From Aridibaculum aurantiacum (GTDB lineage: Bacteria; Bacteroidota; Bacteroidia; Chitinophagales; Chitinophagaceae), in assembly GCF_017355875.1 (NCBI RefSeq), contig NZ_JAFEWC010000001.1, forward strand, positions 2,604,001 to 2,668,000: 64,000 nucleotides of DNA, written 5' to 3'. Below are positions 1 to 9,031 of the stretch, piece by piece; positions within the stretch are counted from its first letter, which is position 1; each line of letters starts with the position of its first letter. The notes beneath the pieces are model-generated. The model was given only the letters and a program-made list of their open reading frames with translations. It was not told the DNA's origin and searched no databases. The translations under genes were made by a program, and so were the position numbers.

Positions 1-2511
1 GTGGATTTTTTAGAAAAAAGTGGTGTAAGCTTTGGCGCCGATTTGAATGCTTATACATCTTTTGATGAAACGGTGTACGAGCTTCAGGTTCCTACTGATA
101 GCCCGGCAGTTTTCAAAAAAGCCATGCAGATACTGGAGGATTGGGCGCACAATGTATCGTTTGATCATAAAGAAATAGATAAAGAGCGGGGCGTTGTAAT
201 AGAAGAGTGGCGGCTAGGCTTAGGCGCTGAAGAAAGGATGCGGGAGAAATATTTTCCTGTTATCCTGAAAGGATCAAAATATGCCGATCGCTTACCAATT
301 GGTACTAAGCAAAATCTTGAAACTTTCAAATATGAAACGCTCAAGCAGTTCTACCGCGATTGGTACAGGCCCGACCTCCAAGCTGTGATTGTTGTAGGAG
401 ATATAGATGTTGATTCTACTGAACAATTGATAAGGGAACATTTCTCGAGGATACCTAAAAGAACAAATGCAAAACCTCGCACCAAGTTCAATGTTCCTGC
501 CCAGAAGGGTACAGCCACTGCTGTGATCACAGATCCTGAACAGCCTTACAATATTGTGCAGGTGTTCTATAAGCAACAGGCAATTCCGGAGGCGCAAACA
601 GAGCGTGAATACCGGGCAACACTGGTACGCAGCATGTTCAACCAAATGATGAGCAACCGCCTGCAGGAGCTGGCGCAAAAACCAGATGCACCTTTCTTAT
701 TCGGAAACAGCAGCTATTCAAATTTCATAGCAGATAAAGATGCGCTTGTACTTTTTGCGGTAGCTAAAGATGGCCTATCCATTCCTGGTGCTACACGTGC
801 ACTTTTGCAAGAGAATGAAAGAGTTCGTCAACATGGTTTTACTGCAACAGAACTGGCCCGCGCAAAGACAGCCATGCTTAGCAACATGGAAACGATGTAT
901 AACGAGCGTGACAAAACCAAGTCGGCTCACCTGGTGCAGGAACTGATCAGGAATTTTTTGAAGAAGGAAACCATACCTGGCATTGAGTACGAGTATCAAA
1001 TGTACCAGCGATTTGTTCCGGGTATAGAACTAAAAGAAGTGAATAGCCTGGTGGCAAAATGGCTAAAACCAGATGATCGTGCGGTGTTGGTACTAGCACC
1101 GGATTCAGAAAAGAAAAACCTGGTGAAGAAAGAGCAATTGGTTGCCCTACTAAACAAACCTTTCGGAAAACTACAACCATACAAAGATGTTACGGTTACA
1201 GGCTCCATACTGGCCAATGCACCTATGCCGGGTAAGATTACATCACGGAAAGAAGTAAAAGAGCTGGGAGTAACGGAACTTACTTTAAGCAACGGAGCTC
1301 GGGTAATATTGAAGCCAACAAACTTCAAAAACAACGAGATCCTGATTTCAGCTATCAGTCCTGGTGGCATATCATTGTACAATGATGAAGTTTATTTGTC
1401 CGCGGCAAATGCAAGTGGAATAGTACAACTTGGAGGTTTGGGGAATTATGATGTAATGAGTTTGCAGAAAGAGCTGACTGGGAAACAGGCTTATGTTTCT
1501 CCTTCCATTTCGCAGTACAGTGAAGGGCTGAGCGGAAGTGCAATTCCAAAAGACCTGGAGACAGCTTTCATGCTATTGAATGGATATTTTACCGAGCCGC
1601 GCAAAGACAGCAGTATGTTCCAGGTGATGCTCCAGCAGCTGTCATCGTCGCTTGCCAATAAAGGAAAAGATCCCAACGCTGTTTTTGCCGACTCTGTCAA
1701 TTATATTCTTGGCAATTATCATTACCGCCGGCAGCCACTTACGCTGCAGCGTTTGCAGGAGATAGAACTGGAAAAGGCTTTCACCATTTACAAAGAACGT
1801 TTTGCAGATGCAGGAGATTTCATCTTTACGTTCGTTGGCAACTTTTCTGTAGATAGCATCACGCCTTTAGTAGAGAAATATATCGCTGGTCTACCATCGA
1901 AGAATATAAACGAACAGTGGAAAGATGTTGGTATTCGATACCCAAGTGGCAATATCCAGAAAGTGATCCGCAAAGGACAGGAAAGCAGGAGCACCGTACG
2001 AATTGCTTTTACAGGCACTTCTACTTATTCTGATCTAGAGGCTACACAACTTAGCCAGCTAGCGAAGGTGTTAGCCATTCGCCTACGGGAAGAGTTGCGT
2101 GAAGAGCAAGGAGGCGTTTATGGTGTAAATGTGAATGCAGCACTTGGGCGGGTTCCAACCAGCAGCTATATCATAAGCATATCATTCAGTACCTCTCCTG
2201 GCAATGTAGATAAGCTTACTGCTATTGTGATGCAGGAAATTGAAAAGCTGAAACAAGAAGGCGCTTCGCAAACAAACATAGAAAAAGTAATAGCAGAAGA
2301 TGTACGCAGTCTTCAGTTGCAGGTAAAAGAGAACAGCTATTGGCTTTACAACCTGGAACAGAAGTATTACCACAATGAAGACCCGCGTGGAATATTACAA
2401 GATCCGGCCATGGTAAAACAACTAACCGTACAACGGACAAAAGAACTGGCGAACCAGTATTTTGATATGAAGAATATGATCAAGCTGGTTTTAGCACCGG
2501 AGGAAAAGTAG
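1..2511 (+). CDS. M16 family zinc peptidase (insulinase-like), 5' truncated by window
   Basis: The visible 836 residues are the bulk of a two-module M16 metallopeptidase. The HxxEH zinc motif must lie just before the window, because the third ligand region (VVIEEW, about residues 65-70 of the visible part) appears at the usual distance downstream of where HxxEH would be. The C-terminal M16 module carries the family's REELREEQGGVYG stretch near residue 700. Such roughly 100-kDa forms are usually exported peptidases in Bacteroidota; the signal peptide cannot be checked here. The GTG at base 1 is only the first in-frame start-like codon and is not a real start. The gene ends in TAG at 2509-2511 and is followed by a strong hairpin terminator. 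The family is certain; the substrate is unknown. Confidence 0.9.
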   Translation: MDFLEKSGVSFGADLNAYTSFDETVYELQVPTDSPAVFKKAMQILEDWAHNVSFDHKEIDKERGVVIEEWRLGLGAEERMREKYFPVILKGSKYADRLPIGTKQNLETFKYETLKQFYRDWYRPDLQAVIVVGDIDVDSTEQLIREHFSRIPKRTNAKPRTKFNVPAQKGTATAVITDPEQPYNIVQVFYKQQAIPEAQTEREYRATLVRSMFNQMMSNRLQELAQKPDAPFLFGNSSYSNFIADKDALVLFAVAKDGLSIPGATRALLQENERVRQHGFTATELARAKTAMLSNMETMYNERDKTKSAHLVQELIRNFLKKETIPGIEYEYQMYQRFVPGIELKEVNSLVAKWLKPDDRAVLVLAPDSEKKNLVKKEQLVALLNKPFGKLQPYKDVTVTGSILANAPMPGKITSRKEVKELGVTELTLSNGARVILKPTNFKNNEILISAISPGGISLYNDEVYLSAANASGIVQLGGLGNYDVMSLQKELTGKQAYVSPSISQYSEGLSGSAIPKDLETAFMLLNGYFTEPRKDSSMFQVMLQQLSSSLANKGKDPNAVFADSVNYILGNYHYRRQPLTLQRLQEIELEKAFTIYKERFADAGDFIFTFVGNFSVDSITPLVEKYIAGLPSKNINEQWKDVGIRYPSGNIQKVIRKGQESRSTVRIAFTGTSTYSDLEATQLSQLAKVLAIRLREELREEQGGVYGVNVNAALGRVPTSSYIISISFSTSPGNVDKLTAIVMQEIEKLKQEGASQTNIEKVIAEDVRSLQLQVKENSYWLYNLEQKYYHNEDPRGILQDPAMVKQLTVQRTKELANQYFDMKNMIKLVLAPEEK

Positions 2512-2550
2512 GGTTAATGATGAACTATAAATGATGAATGATGAATGTGA

Positions 2551-2595
2551 GTAGTAAGTAGTAAGTATTATGTAGTAAGTAGTAAGTAATAAGTT
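2551..2595. repeat. Degenerate simple repeat, GTAGTAA/GTAAGTA units
   Basis: A short AT-rich tract made of repeated GTAGTAAGTA-like units lies between the peptidase stop and its terminator. It is preceded by ATGATGAA-like repeats at about 2518-2548. It has no coding potential and no spacer structure, so it is not a CRISPR array. Confidence 0.7.
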
Positions 2596-2612
2596 AAGTC
2601 ACTTCAAAAGTT

Positions 2613-2640
2613 AAGAGGCTGTCATCACTGACAGCCTCTT
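2613..2640 (+). terminator. Rho-independent terminator after the M16 peptidase gene
   Basis: A perfect 12-bp stem (AAGAGGCTGTCA / TGACAGCCTCTT) encloses a TCAC loop, followed by TATTTATT. It sits between convergent genes and may serve both directions. Confidence 0.85.
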
Positions 2641-2689
2641 TATTTATTGAGAACCTTAAACCTTAAACTTCAAACCTCGACCTCCTCCA

Positions 2690-4558
2690 CTACTTTCCCA
2701 ACTCGAGCACCCATATTTGCTTAGCTCCTAAAGGCCAGGTTGATTTAAGTGAAAACTCCTGGTCGTTGGTTACTGATCTTGCTTTGGTGAAATCTTTTAT
2801 TCCATCAGCATACTTGGAGAAATCAACTGTCATCTCTTTTTCGCTGGCGTTCATCACGCACATCACGGTTTGTTTGTCATCATAACGGAAGTAAACATAC
2901 AGCCCATCTTGCGGCAGGTACTGCATCATCTTACCCGTTTTTATTGCAGATGAATTCTTCCTGAAATTGGCAAGGCTCCTGGTCCAGTTGAAGATCTCGT
3001 TCTCCTCTTTATTTCTTCCTGCCTCTGAGAATTTATTTTCTTTATCGCCTTTCCAACCACCTTTGAAATCAAGGCGCACCCAACCATCAGGGTTTGAAAT
3101 TCCTTTCATTCCTATTTCAGTACCATAATAGAATTGAGGAATACCACGGCAGGTCATCAACCAGGCTATTCCTGTTTTCATTTTATTTATGTCCTCGCCT
3201 ACTGTAGAATACCAACGCGTCATATCATGGTTATCCAGGATCAACACATTGTTCATTGGGTTCTTATAAAGGAAATCCTGGCTGAGTGTTGAATACAGTT
3301 TGTTTACGCCATTGCTCCATCCATCCTTCTCATTCATAGCAGGCGAAATACCTTCAAATAGTGCCTGGAAATCTACTGCCCCATGCAGGTTGCTCTTCCA
3401 AGGAAGGTTGATGTTGTTTTCGGTAAAGTATGCTTGAGCAGGCACGTTACCTACCCATGCTTCGCCGAAAATGGTAAACTTTGGATACTCATCATAAACA
3501 GCCTGGTTACATCGATTCATAAAATCAAGGTCGTTGTATTTGTAGGTATCTATTCTAAAACCATCCACACCAAACTCTTCTATACTAAAAATACAGTGCT
3601 GGATGATGTAGTTTGCAACATAAGGGTTCCTGTGGTTAAGGTCAGGCATCATTGGCTCGAACCAACCATTCAGGGTCATGTTTTTGTCGTGTTTGGAAGC
3701 ATACGGATCGAACACTGGCTGTTCGCGGTGATTGGTTTTGGTAAACTGCGGCCACTGGTTTACCCAATCCTTCATAGGCATATCAAGAAATGTATGATGG
3801 TACCTGCCTATGTGGTTGTACACTATATCCTGCACAAACTTCATTTTGCGCTTATGCAGCTCACTGGTGAATTCATGCAAAGCCTTCTCTCCTCCAAAAC
3901 GTGGTTCTATTCGGTAATGATTGGTAGCAGCATATCCATGTTCTGAACGCGAAGGCATATCATTTTCTATCAAGGGAGTTGGCCAGATTGCTGTTACACC
4001 TAAATCGTGCAGGTAGTCAAGATTGGCAGTAAGTCCCTGTAGGTCGCCGCCATGTCTATGAAATATAGAATCGCGGTTAAGGCTTTGGTCGCGCATGCCT
4101 GCCAAACGATCGTTGCTCTCATCTCCATTAGCAAAACGGTCGGGCATCAGCATGTAGATCATATCCTCAGATGTTACCCCTTGAGCATAAGTAACACCTT
4201 TGCCTGTGCGACGCACTTTTAGTTCAAAATCAATTGAAGTTTTGGCGCTGCCGGTTCCGAAGTTTAAGACACGTTTTCCCGGCTTAGCGGCTTTATCTAT
4301 TACCAGGTCAAGAAATACATAATTCGGATTTTCTACCCGGTGGATTTTCTTCAGGGTGATACCATCAGCTATCCTGATGCCGGTAGCAGCTATTTTTAGC
4401 ATGGGCAACCTATCACCAATTTTTTCTGAATGTACCATCAGCTGGACGTTAGGATTTTTCATCCCGGGCCACCAGTGTGTAGGGTAAACAGCTATTTCTT
4501 GCGATATAGCAAGTAAGCAGAAGCAGGCAAACAAGTTTGCCAATAAGATTTTTTTCAT
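2690..4558 (-). CDS. Secreted GH13 alpha-glucan hydrolase (cyclomaltodextrinase/neopullulanase type)
   Basis: This is a 622-residue alpha-amylase-family enzyme with a signal peptide (residues 1-20, ending LLAISQ), so it acts in the periplasm or at the surface. An N-terminal beta domain typical of cyclomaltodextrinases (about 21-120) precedes the catalytic barrel. The four GH13 regions are visible: DIVYNH at 244-249, GFRID with nucleophile Asp337, FGEAW with acid/base Glu366, and LDNHD at 441-445. All catalytic residues are present. The gene is 10 bp downstream of the MFS transporter gene on the same strand and is almost certainly co-transcribed with it. The enzyme would release short malto-oligosaccharides or glucose for import, much like SusA. 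Exact substrate preference (cyclodextrin, pullulan or starch) cannot be read from sequence. Confidence 0.92.
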   Translation of the reverse strand: MKKILLANLFACFCLLAISQEIAVYPTHWWPGMKNPNVQLMVHSEKIGDRLPMLKIAATGIRIADGITLKKIHRVENPNYVFLDLVIDKAAKPGKRVLNFGTGSAKTSIDFELKVRRTGKGVTYAQGVTSEDMIYMLMPDRFANGDESNDRLAGMRDQSLNRDSIFHRHGGDLQGLTANLDYLHDLGVTAIWPTPLIENDMPSRSEHGYAATNHYRIEPRFGGEKALHEFTSELHKRKMKFVQDIVYNHIGRYHHTFLDMPMKDWVNQWPQFTKTNHREQPVFDPYASKHDKNMTLNGWFEPMMPDLNHRNPYVANYIIQHCIFSIEEFGVDGFRIDTYKYNDLDFMNRCNQAVYDEYPKFTIFGEAWVGNVPAQAYFTENNINLPWKSNLHGAVDFQALFEGISPAMNEKDGWSNGVNKLYSTLSQDFLYKNPMNNVLILDNHDMTRWYSTVGEDINKMKTGIAWLMTCRGIPQFYYGTEIGMKGISNPDGWVRLDFKGGWKGDKENKFSEAGRNKEENEIFNWTRSLANFRKNSSAIKTGKMMQYLPQDGLYVYFRYDDKQTVMCVMNASEKEMTVDFSKYADGIKDFTKARSVTNDQEFSLKSTWPLGAKQIWVLELGK

Positions 4559-4568
4559 ACAGGAAATT

Positions 4569-5915
4569 TTATTCGTCAGCGTCTTTAACTAAAAAGTTGA
4601 GAAGGCCTGCTATAACCATAGATACACCACCTACTACCAAAGCATAAATGCTTTCGTTGTTGAAAAGTATGCGTACAAAAAAGCCAAGTATAGCCGCAGC
4701 CAGTATCTGGGGGATCACAATGAAGAAGTTGAACACGCCCATGTAGAAGCCCATTTTATTGGCAGGTAAAGCGCCTGCTAGTATTGCGTAAGGCATAGTA
4801 AGTGTACTGGCCCATGCCAATCCAACTCCAACCATCGGTATCAATAGCATGAATCTATCGGTGATGAATAACATGGAGATGAGGCCAATGCCTCCCACTA
4901 TAAGGGCAGTCATGTGTGTAGCACGTCTTCCAATCTTTGCAGCCAGCATTGGCAACAAGAAAGCTGTTATAGCAGAAACCCCATTGTACACCATGAACAT
5001 TATCCCTACCCAGTCACCTGCATCCTGAAAGGCTTTGGTAGTAGTATCAGTAGTTCCATAAGCATTTTGGGCAACGCCGGGTGTGGTGTAAATCCACATA
5101 CTAAAGAAGGCAAGCCAGGTAAAAAATTGAACTATAGCCAATTGAAGCATTGTTTTCGGCATTGTGAAAATGCCTTTGCTGATGGCTGTAAAGCCTTTCA
5201 CCAATCCTTGTGTTTCCTGCTTTTCCTGCTCCCAAGCAGCCATATCATCAGGTGGATATTCTCGTGTAGAAATAACCGTCCAAAGCACAGTAAGAAAGAA
5301 AACAGCAGCACCTATATAAAACGAATACTTCACAGAATCAGGTATCACACCTTCAGGTGCAGTATTAGTTATCTTCATGACGTTGGTAAAAAAGTACGGA
5401 AGCAAAGAGGCTACTACCGCACCTACACCAATAAAGAATGTTTGCATGGCAAAGCCTGTTGTCCGCTGGCTCGATGGAAGTTTATCGCCAACAAACGCAC
5501 GGAAAGGCTCCATGGATATATTGATAGAAGCATCGAGCACCCACAGCATGATGGCTGCCATCCACAGCACCGTAGAGTTAGGCATCATAAACAATGCAAA
5601 AGCAGAAAGAACAGCTCCTAAGAAAAAGAACGGGCGTCTCCTGCCCCACCACGGGTGCCAGGTACGGTCGCTCAGGTAACCTATTACTGGTTGCACCAGC
5701 AAACCAGTGATGGGTGCTGCAATCCATAAAATGGGTATATCATCTATTTTAGCTCCGAGTGTCTGAAAGATGCGGCTGACGTTTGCATTTTGCAAGGCGA
5801 AACCAAACTGGATTCCGAGGAAGCCGAAGCTCATGTTGAAGATCTGCAGGATAGACAATTTCTTCCTGCGTCCTTGAATAACAGGGATATTAGGGTCAGT
5901 GTGTACAAGGGCCAT
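4569..5915 (-). CDS. MFS glycoside transporter (SLC45/GPH-like, probable maltose transporter)
   Basis: This 448-residue protein has about 12 hydrophobic segments and the motif WWGRRRPFF near residue 88, which is typical of the sucrose/maltose-type MFS carriers (SLC45 and GPH-like). It should move disaccharides or maltodextrins across the inner membrane by cation symport. It is the first gene of a two-gene unit with the downstream GH13 hydrolase, and glgC and glgA lie upstream, so an alpha-glucoside substrate is the natural inference. A promoter-like pair is visible 40-70 bp upstream, just beyond the glgC terminator. Confidence in the family is high; confidence in the sugar is moderate. Confidence 0.85.
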   Translation of the reverse strand: MALVHTDPNIPVIQGRRKKLSILQIFNMSFGFLGIQFGFALQNANVSRIFQTLGAKIDDIPILWIAAPITGLLVQPVIGYLSDRTWHPWWGRRRPFFFLGAVLSAFALFMMPNSTVLWMAAIMLWVLDASINISMEPFRAFVGDKLPSSQRTTGFAMQTFFIGVGAVVASLLPYFFTNVMKITNTAPEGVIPDSVKYSFYIGAAVFFLTVLWTVISTREYPPDDMAAWEQEKQETQGLVKGFTAISKGIFTMPKTMLQLAIVQFFTWLAFFSMWIYTTPGVAQNAYGTTDTTTKAFQDAGDWVGIMFMVYNGVSAITAFLLPMLAAKIGRRATHMTALIVGGIGLISMLFITDRFMLLIPMVGVGLAWASTLTMPYAILAGALPANKMGFYMGVFNFFIVIPQILAAAILGFFVRILFNNESIYALVVGGVSMVIAGLLNFLVKDADE

Positions 5916-5955
5916 AGCAGTCGTTAGTGTTTATTATGTAAATTTTACACGATGA

Positions 5956-5983
5956 TAAAATTAGATAAAAAAAACATCCGCAA
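5956..5983 (-). promoter_or_regulatory. Candidate promoter for the transporter-GH13 unit
   Basis: Read on the minus strand, TTG (5983-5981), 17 nt, then TAATTTTA (5963-5956) resembles the Bacteroidota primary-sigma pattern TTG-N17-23-TAnnTTTG, with A for the last G. It lies about 40 bp upstream of the start codon. The TTG falls inside the loop of the glgC terminator hairpin. This is pattern evidence only. Confidence 0.35.
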
Positions 5984-5994
5984 TGGGATGTTTT
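5971..5994 (-). terminator. Rho-independent terminator after glgA-glgC
   Basis: A 9-bp stem (AAAACATCC / GGATGTTTT) with a 6-nt loop starts 6 bp past the glgC stop. On the minus strand it is followed by a run of T residues (TTTTTTTTATC), which fits termination of the glgA-glgC transcript. Confidence 0.8.
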
Positions 5995-6000
5995 AAAAAT

Positions 6001-7287
6001 TTATTGGATCACGTAACCATCCGGTATAATGGCGTTTTTCTTTATCACCACTATATCATCTTTAATGGTATAAAGTTCATGTTCCTGGTCAGCTAAACCG
6101 GTTCCTCCTCTTATGGTTACATCATTACCTATACGGCAATTCTTATCTACGATGGCTTTTTCTATATGACATCTTTCACCTATGCCTACAGGCGGAATTC
6201 CATTGCGCAGGTTTTCCTGCATCTGGTCCATCGTTTCAAAATAGTCATTACCCATAATGTAGGTAGATTGGATCCGTGTGCCATGACCGATACGTGAACG
6301 AATACCAATTACTGCATGGTTGATGCTTTCTGCGTGCAGAATAGAACCGTCTGCAAGTACTGTTCGCTCCATAGTGGTACCACTTATTTTTGCCGGAGGA
6401 AGCATACGTGCACGTGAGTAGATGATATTGTTATTATCAAAAAGATTAAACGGAGGAAGTTCATCTGTCAATAAAAGATTGGCTTCGAAAAAAGATGAGA
6501 TCTGCCCGATATCTTCCCAATAACCTTCGTACTGGTAGCTGAAAACTTTGTAATTACCTATTGATTTTGGTATGATCTCTTTACCAAAATCCTTGTCATC
6601 AGGATGGTTCTTCAATAACAGGTCGGCCAGCAGTTGCCTGTTGAAAATATAGATACCCATTGAAGCTAAATAAACCTTACCCTGGCTTTTCATTGCTTCG
6701 CCTGTATCACTATCCCAACCTTCTAGAGCATCTTGCTTTGGCTTCTCAGTAAAAGTTGTAATCCAGTTTTCTTCATTGGCTTTGAGAATGCCAAAGTCAG
6801 AGGCTTCCTTTTTCCCAACAGGGATAGTTGCCAATGTTATATCTGCACCACTTTTAGCATGCGCTGTTACCATTTCATCAAAATCCATTTGGTAAAGCTG
6901 GTCGCCACTTAGAATAAGCACATACTCACCGCTGAAAGTGAATATATGTTTGAACGATTGCCTTACTGCATCTGCTGTTCCCTGGAACCAGCTGGAACTG
7001 TCAGGTGTTTGTTCTGCAGCAAGAATATCTACGAAACCTGTACTGAAATTGCTAAAGTGGTAGGTGTTCTTGATATGTTTATTCAAAGACGCAGAGTTGT
7101 ACTGTGTAAGTACGAACATGCGGTGAATATTACTATTGATACAGTTGCTGATTGGAATATCAACCAGTCGATATTTACCTGCGATTGGAACGGCAGGCTT
7201 ACTCCTGCTTTGCGTTAAAGGATGTAGCCTTGTGCCAGCACCTCCACCCAGGATAACTGCTATCACAGATTTTGAAATATTGAGCAT
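6001..7287 (-). CDS. glgC: Glucose-1-phosphate adenylyltransferase
   Basis: GlgC makes ADP-glucose from ATP and glucose-1-phosphate, the committed step of bacterial glycogen synthesis, in the cytosol. The 428-residue length is normal for the family. The N-terminal nucleotidyltransferase signature GGGAGTRLHPLT is at about residues 14-25, SKPAVPIAGKYR follows, and GTADAVRQ and FTEKP motifs are present. The C-terminal left-handed beta-helix region (about 300-428) has hexapeptide-like repeats. It lies 92 bp downstream of glgA on the same strand, with no terminator between them, so the two probably form an operon. No glgB or glgP is present in the window. Confidence 0.96.
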   Translation of the reverse strand: MLNISKSVIAVILGGGAGTRLHPLTQSRSKPAVPIAGKYRLVDIPISNCINSNIHRMFVLTQYNSASLNKHIKNTYHFSNFSTGFVDILAAEQTPDSSSWFQGTADAVRQSFKHIFTFSGEYVLILSGDQLYQMDFDEMVTAHAKSGADITLATIPVGKKEASDFGILKANEENWITTFTEKPKQDALEGWDSDTGEAMKSQGKVYLASMGIYIFNRQLLADLLLKNHPDDKDFGKEIIPKSIGNYKVFSYQYEGYWEDIGQISSFFEANLLLTDELPPFNLFDNNNIIYSRARMLPPAKISGTTMERTVLADGSILHAESINHAVIGIRSRIGHGTRIQSTYIMGNDYFETMDQMQENLRNGIPPVGIGERCHIEKAIVDKNCRIGNDVTIRGGTGLADQEHELYTIKDDIVVIKKNAIIPDGYVIQ

Positions 7288-7379
7288 AGGATTAGTATTT
7301 GTTGGTTTAATGTTTATTATCTGTTTTTAAAAATTCCTCTTTTCTCTTTTTTGCCTGCCTGCCGCACAAGATCTAATAC

Positions 7380-8795
7380 CTACAGCAGCGATTCATATAC
7401 TTCCATATACTGTTGCGCGCTCCTGTCCCAGCTATTGTCTACCTGCATCATGGTCTTGCGCATTGCACTCATTTTCTTTTTGTCTGCATATACTTCTGCT
7501 GCTCTTTCTAAAGAATAACGAACATCATCTACGGATGCATGATTGAACCTGATACCATACCCTCCTTCATCACCCATATCAATAACAGTATCTCGCAGTC
7601 CGCCGGTACTACGCACCACAGGAACTGTACCATACCTCATAGCGTACATCTGGTTCAATCCACACGGTTCAACTCTGCTCGGCATTAGCAAAAAGTCTGC
7701 GCCAGCATACATTTGGTGACTTAATTGCTCATTGTAACCAATCACTACATTGTACCTATCTGCAAACCTATCGGTGATCGTAGTCAGCTGCCATTCTACA
7801 TGAGGATCACCACTGCCTAGTACCAGGAAGCACATATTGCCTTGCAAAGCATACAGAGCAGCGAGTATACTGTCGGCTAAAATATCAGCAGCTTTCTCTC
7901 CTACTAATCTTCCTATAAACACCACCAATGGCAGCTTGCTGTCAAGACCATATTCTTTACACAATACTTTTTTATTAGCTGCTTTGCCGCGTGTAACACC
8001 TGCAACTGAAAATCGGTTGGTGATATAGCTATCTGTAGCAGGATCCCAAACATCAGCATCTATACCATTTAATATACCTACACTTTTACCTTTCTCGTAT
8101 TCAAACAAGTTCTCCAGGCCATTGGCTGAATAACGCAACTCTTCCAGGTAACTCCAGCTAACGGTTGTTATTTTATCTGCACACTTAATAGCGCTAGCTA
8201 AAGGATTGATGGTATCATTCCAATCGAGCATGCCTGACTTCCATGGATCCCACTCGGGAATGAAATGACTCTTATCCCAACCAAGCCAACCCTGGTATTG
8301 CGCATTATGTATGGTAATAACAGAACGTATATTAGATAAGGAACGGTAGCCAATACAGTATTTCAACATAAAAGGAACAAAGCCTGCATGGTAGTCGTGG
8401 CAATGTATAATATCTGGTAAATGATGCCACTGTTTTAACCAATCCAATACCGCAATCTGGAACGCAATGAAGCGTTGCGGGTCATCATCGTACCCGTAGA
8501 TTTTTTCCCTGTCTAATAAGCCATGTATATCTACCAGGTACAGGTTAAAGCCAAGCTTATTTGTCTTTTCCCTGATGATGGTATATTGAAAATTCCAATC
8601 GCCTAAATATGCTGATCCTGTTCCATCCACCTCCCATTCATTCTGTTCCAGGAACTTTGTTCTATACATTGGCATCACCACTTTAGCTATATGCCCAAGC
8701 TTCTGTTGGTACTTTGGTAAAGCACCAACTACATCGCCTAAACCACCTGCCTTAGCTACCGGGTAACACTCTGCGCTTATATGAATTATTTCCAT
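7380..8795 (-). CDS. glgA: Glycogen synthase (ADP-glucose, GT5)
   Basis: GlgA transfers glucose from ADP-glucose to the growing alpha-1,4-glucan. The 471-residue protein starts MEIIHISAECYPVAKAGGLGD. The KxGGL substrate-binding motif is at residues 15-19, a GT-B linker region follows, and the C-terminal half has PSRVEPCGLNQMYAMRYGT and the STGGL signature of GT5 enzymes. It is the first gene of the glgA-glgC pair. A weak -7-like box (TACCTTTA, complement of 8897-8904) lies about 100 bp upstream, but its -33 element is poor. Presence beside a maltodextrin hydrolase and transporter suggests storage and utilisation of alpha-glucans are linked here. Confidence 0.96.
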   Translation of the reverse strand: MEIIHISAECYPVAKAGGLGDVVGALPKYQQKLGHIAKVVMPMYRTKFLEQNEWEVDGTGSAYLGDWNFQYTIIREKTNKLGFNLYLVDIHGLLDREKIYGYDDDPQRFIAFQIAVLDWLKQWHHLPDIIHCHDYHAGFVPFMLKYCIGYRSLSNIRSVITIHNAQYQGWLGWDKSHFIPEWDPWKSGMLDWNDTINPLASAIKCADKITTVSWSYLEELRYSANGLENLFEYEKGKSVGILNGIDADVWDPATDSYITNRFSVAGVTRGKAANKKVLCKEYGLDSKLPLVVFIGRLVGEKAADILADSILAALYALQGNMCFLVLGSGDPHVEWQLTTITDRFADRYNVVIGYNEQLSHQMYAGADFLLMPSRVEPCGLNQMYAMRYGTVPVVRSTGGLRDTVIDMGDEGGYGIRFNHASVDDVRYSLERAAEVYADKKKMSAMRKTMMQVDNSWDRSAQQYMEVYESLL

Positions 8796-9001
8796 TATTA
8801 ATGTGTATGTAGTGAAGCAGTTTGAAGTTATGAAGTAAAATCATTCATCTGTAACAGGTAAACCTTTTTCTGGCATTTATTGATAAATAAATATTCTAAA
8901 GGTAATTCCATCTGTTGATCTTGAATAAATCATGATCATAATCATGTGAATATGTAACTAAGACCATCCAAATAAAACCTTGCCACAGCAAAAAATATAT
9001 C

Positions 9002-9009
9002 TACTTTCA
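9002..9009 (+). promoter_or_regulatory. Candidate -7 box of the sugar transporter-kinase operon
   Basis: TTG at 8980-8982 and TACTTTCA at 9002-9009 are 19 nt apart, the usual Bacteroidota spacing, although the -7 box matches TAnnTTTG only partly. The following leader is strikingly similar to the one upstream of the tudor-repeat gene at 48331. Confidence 0.35.
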
Positions 9010-9031
9010 ACCACCAAAAAATTACTAACGA

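Noticed and set aside
2518-2600. Repeat tract considered as a CRISPR array
   Set aside because: Units are short, degenerate and contiguous with no unique spacers and no cas genes nearby.
4914-5621. 235-codon open frame opposite the MFS transporter gene
   Set aside because: It lies wholly antisense to a clear transporter gene, has no recognisable domain and a Cys/Ser/His-rich composition typical of reverse-frame reading.
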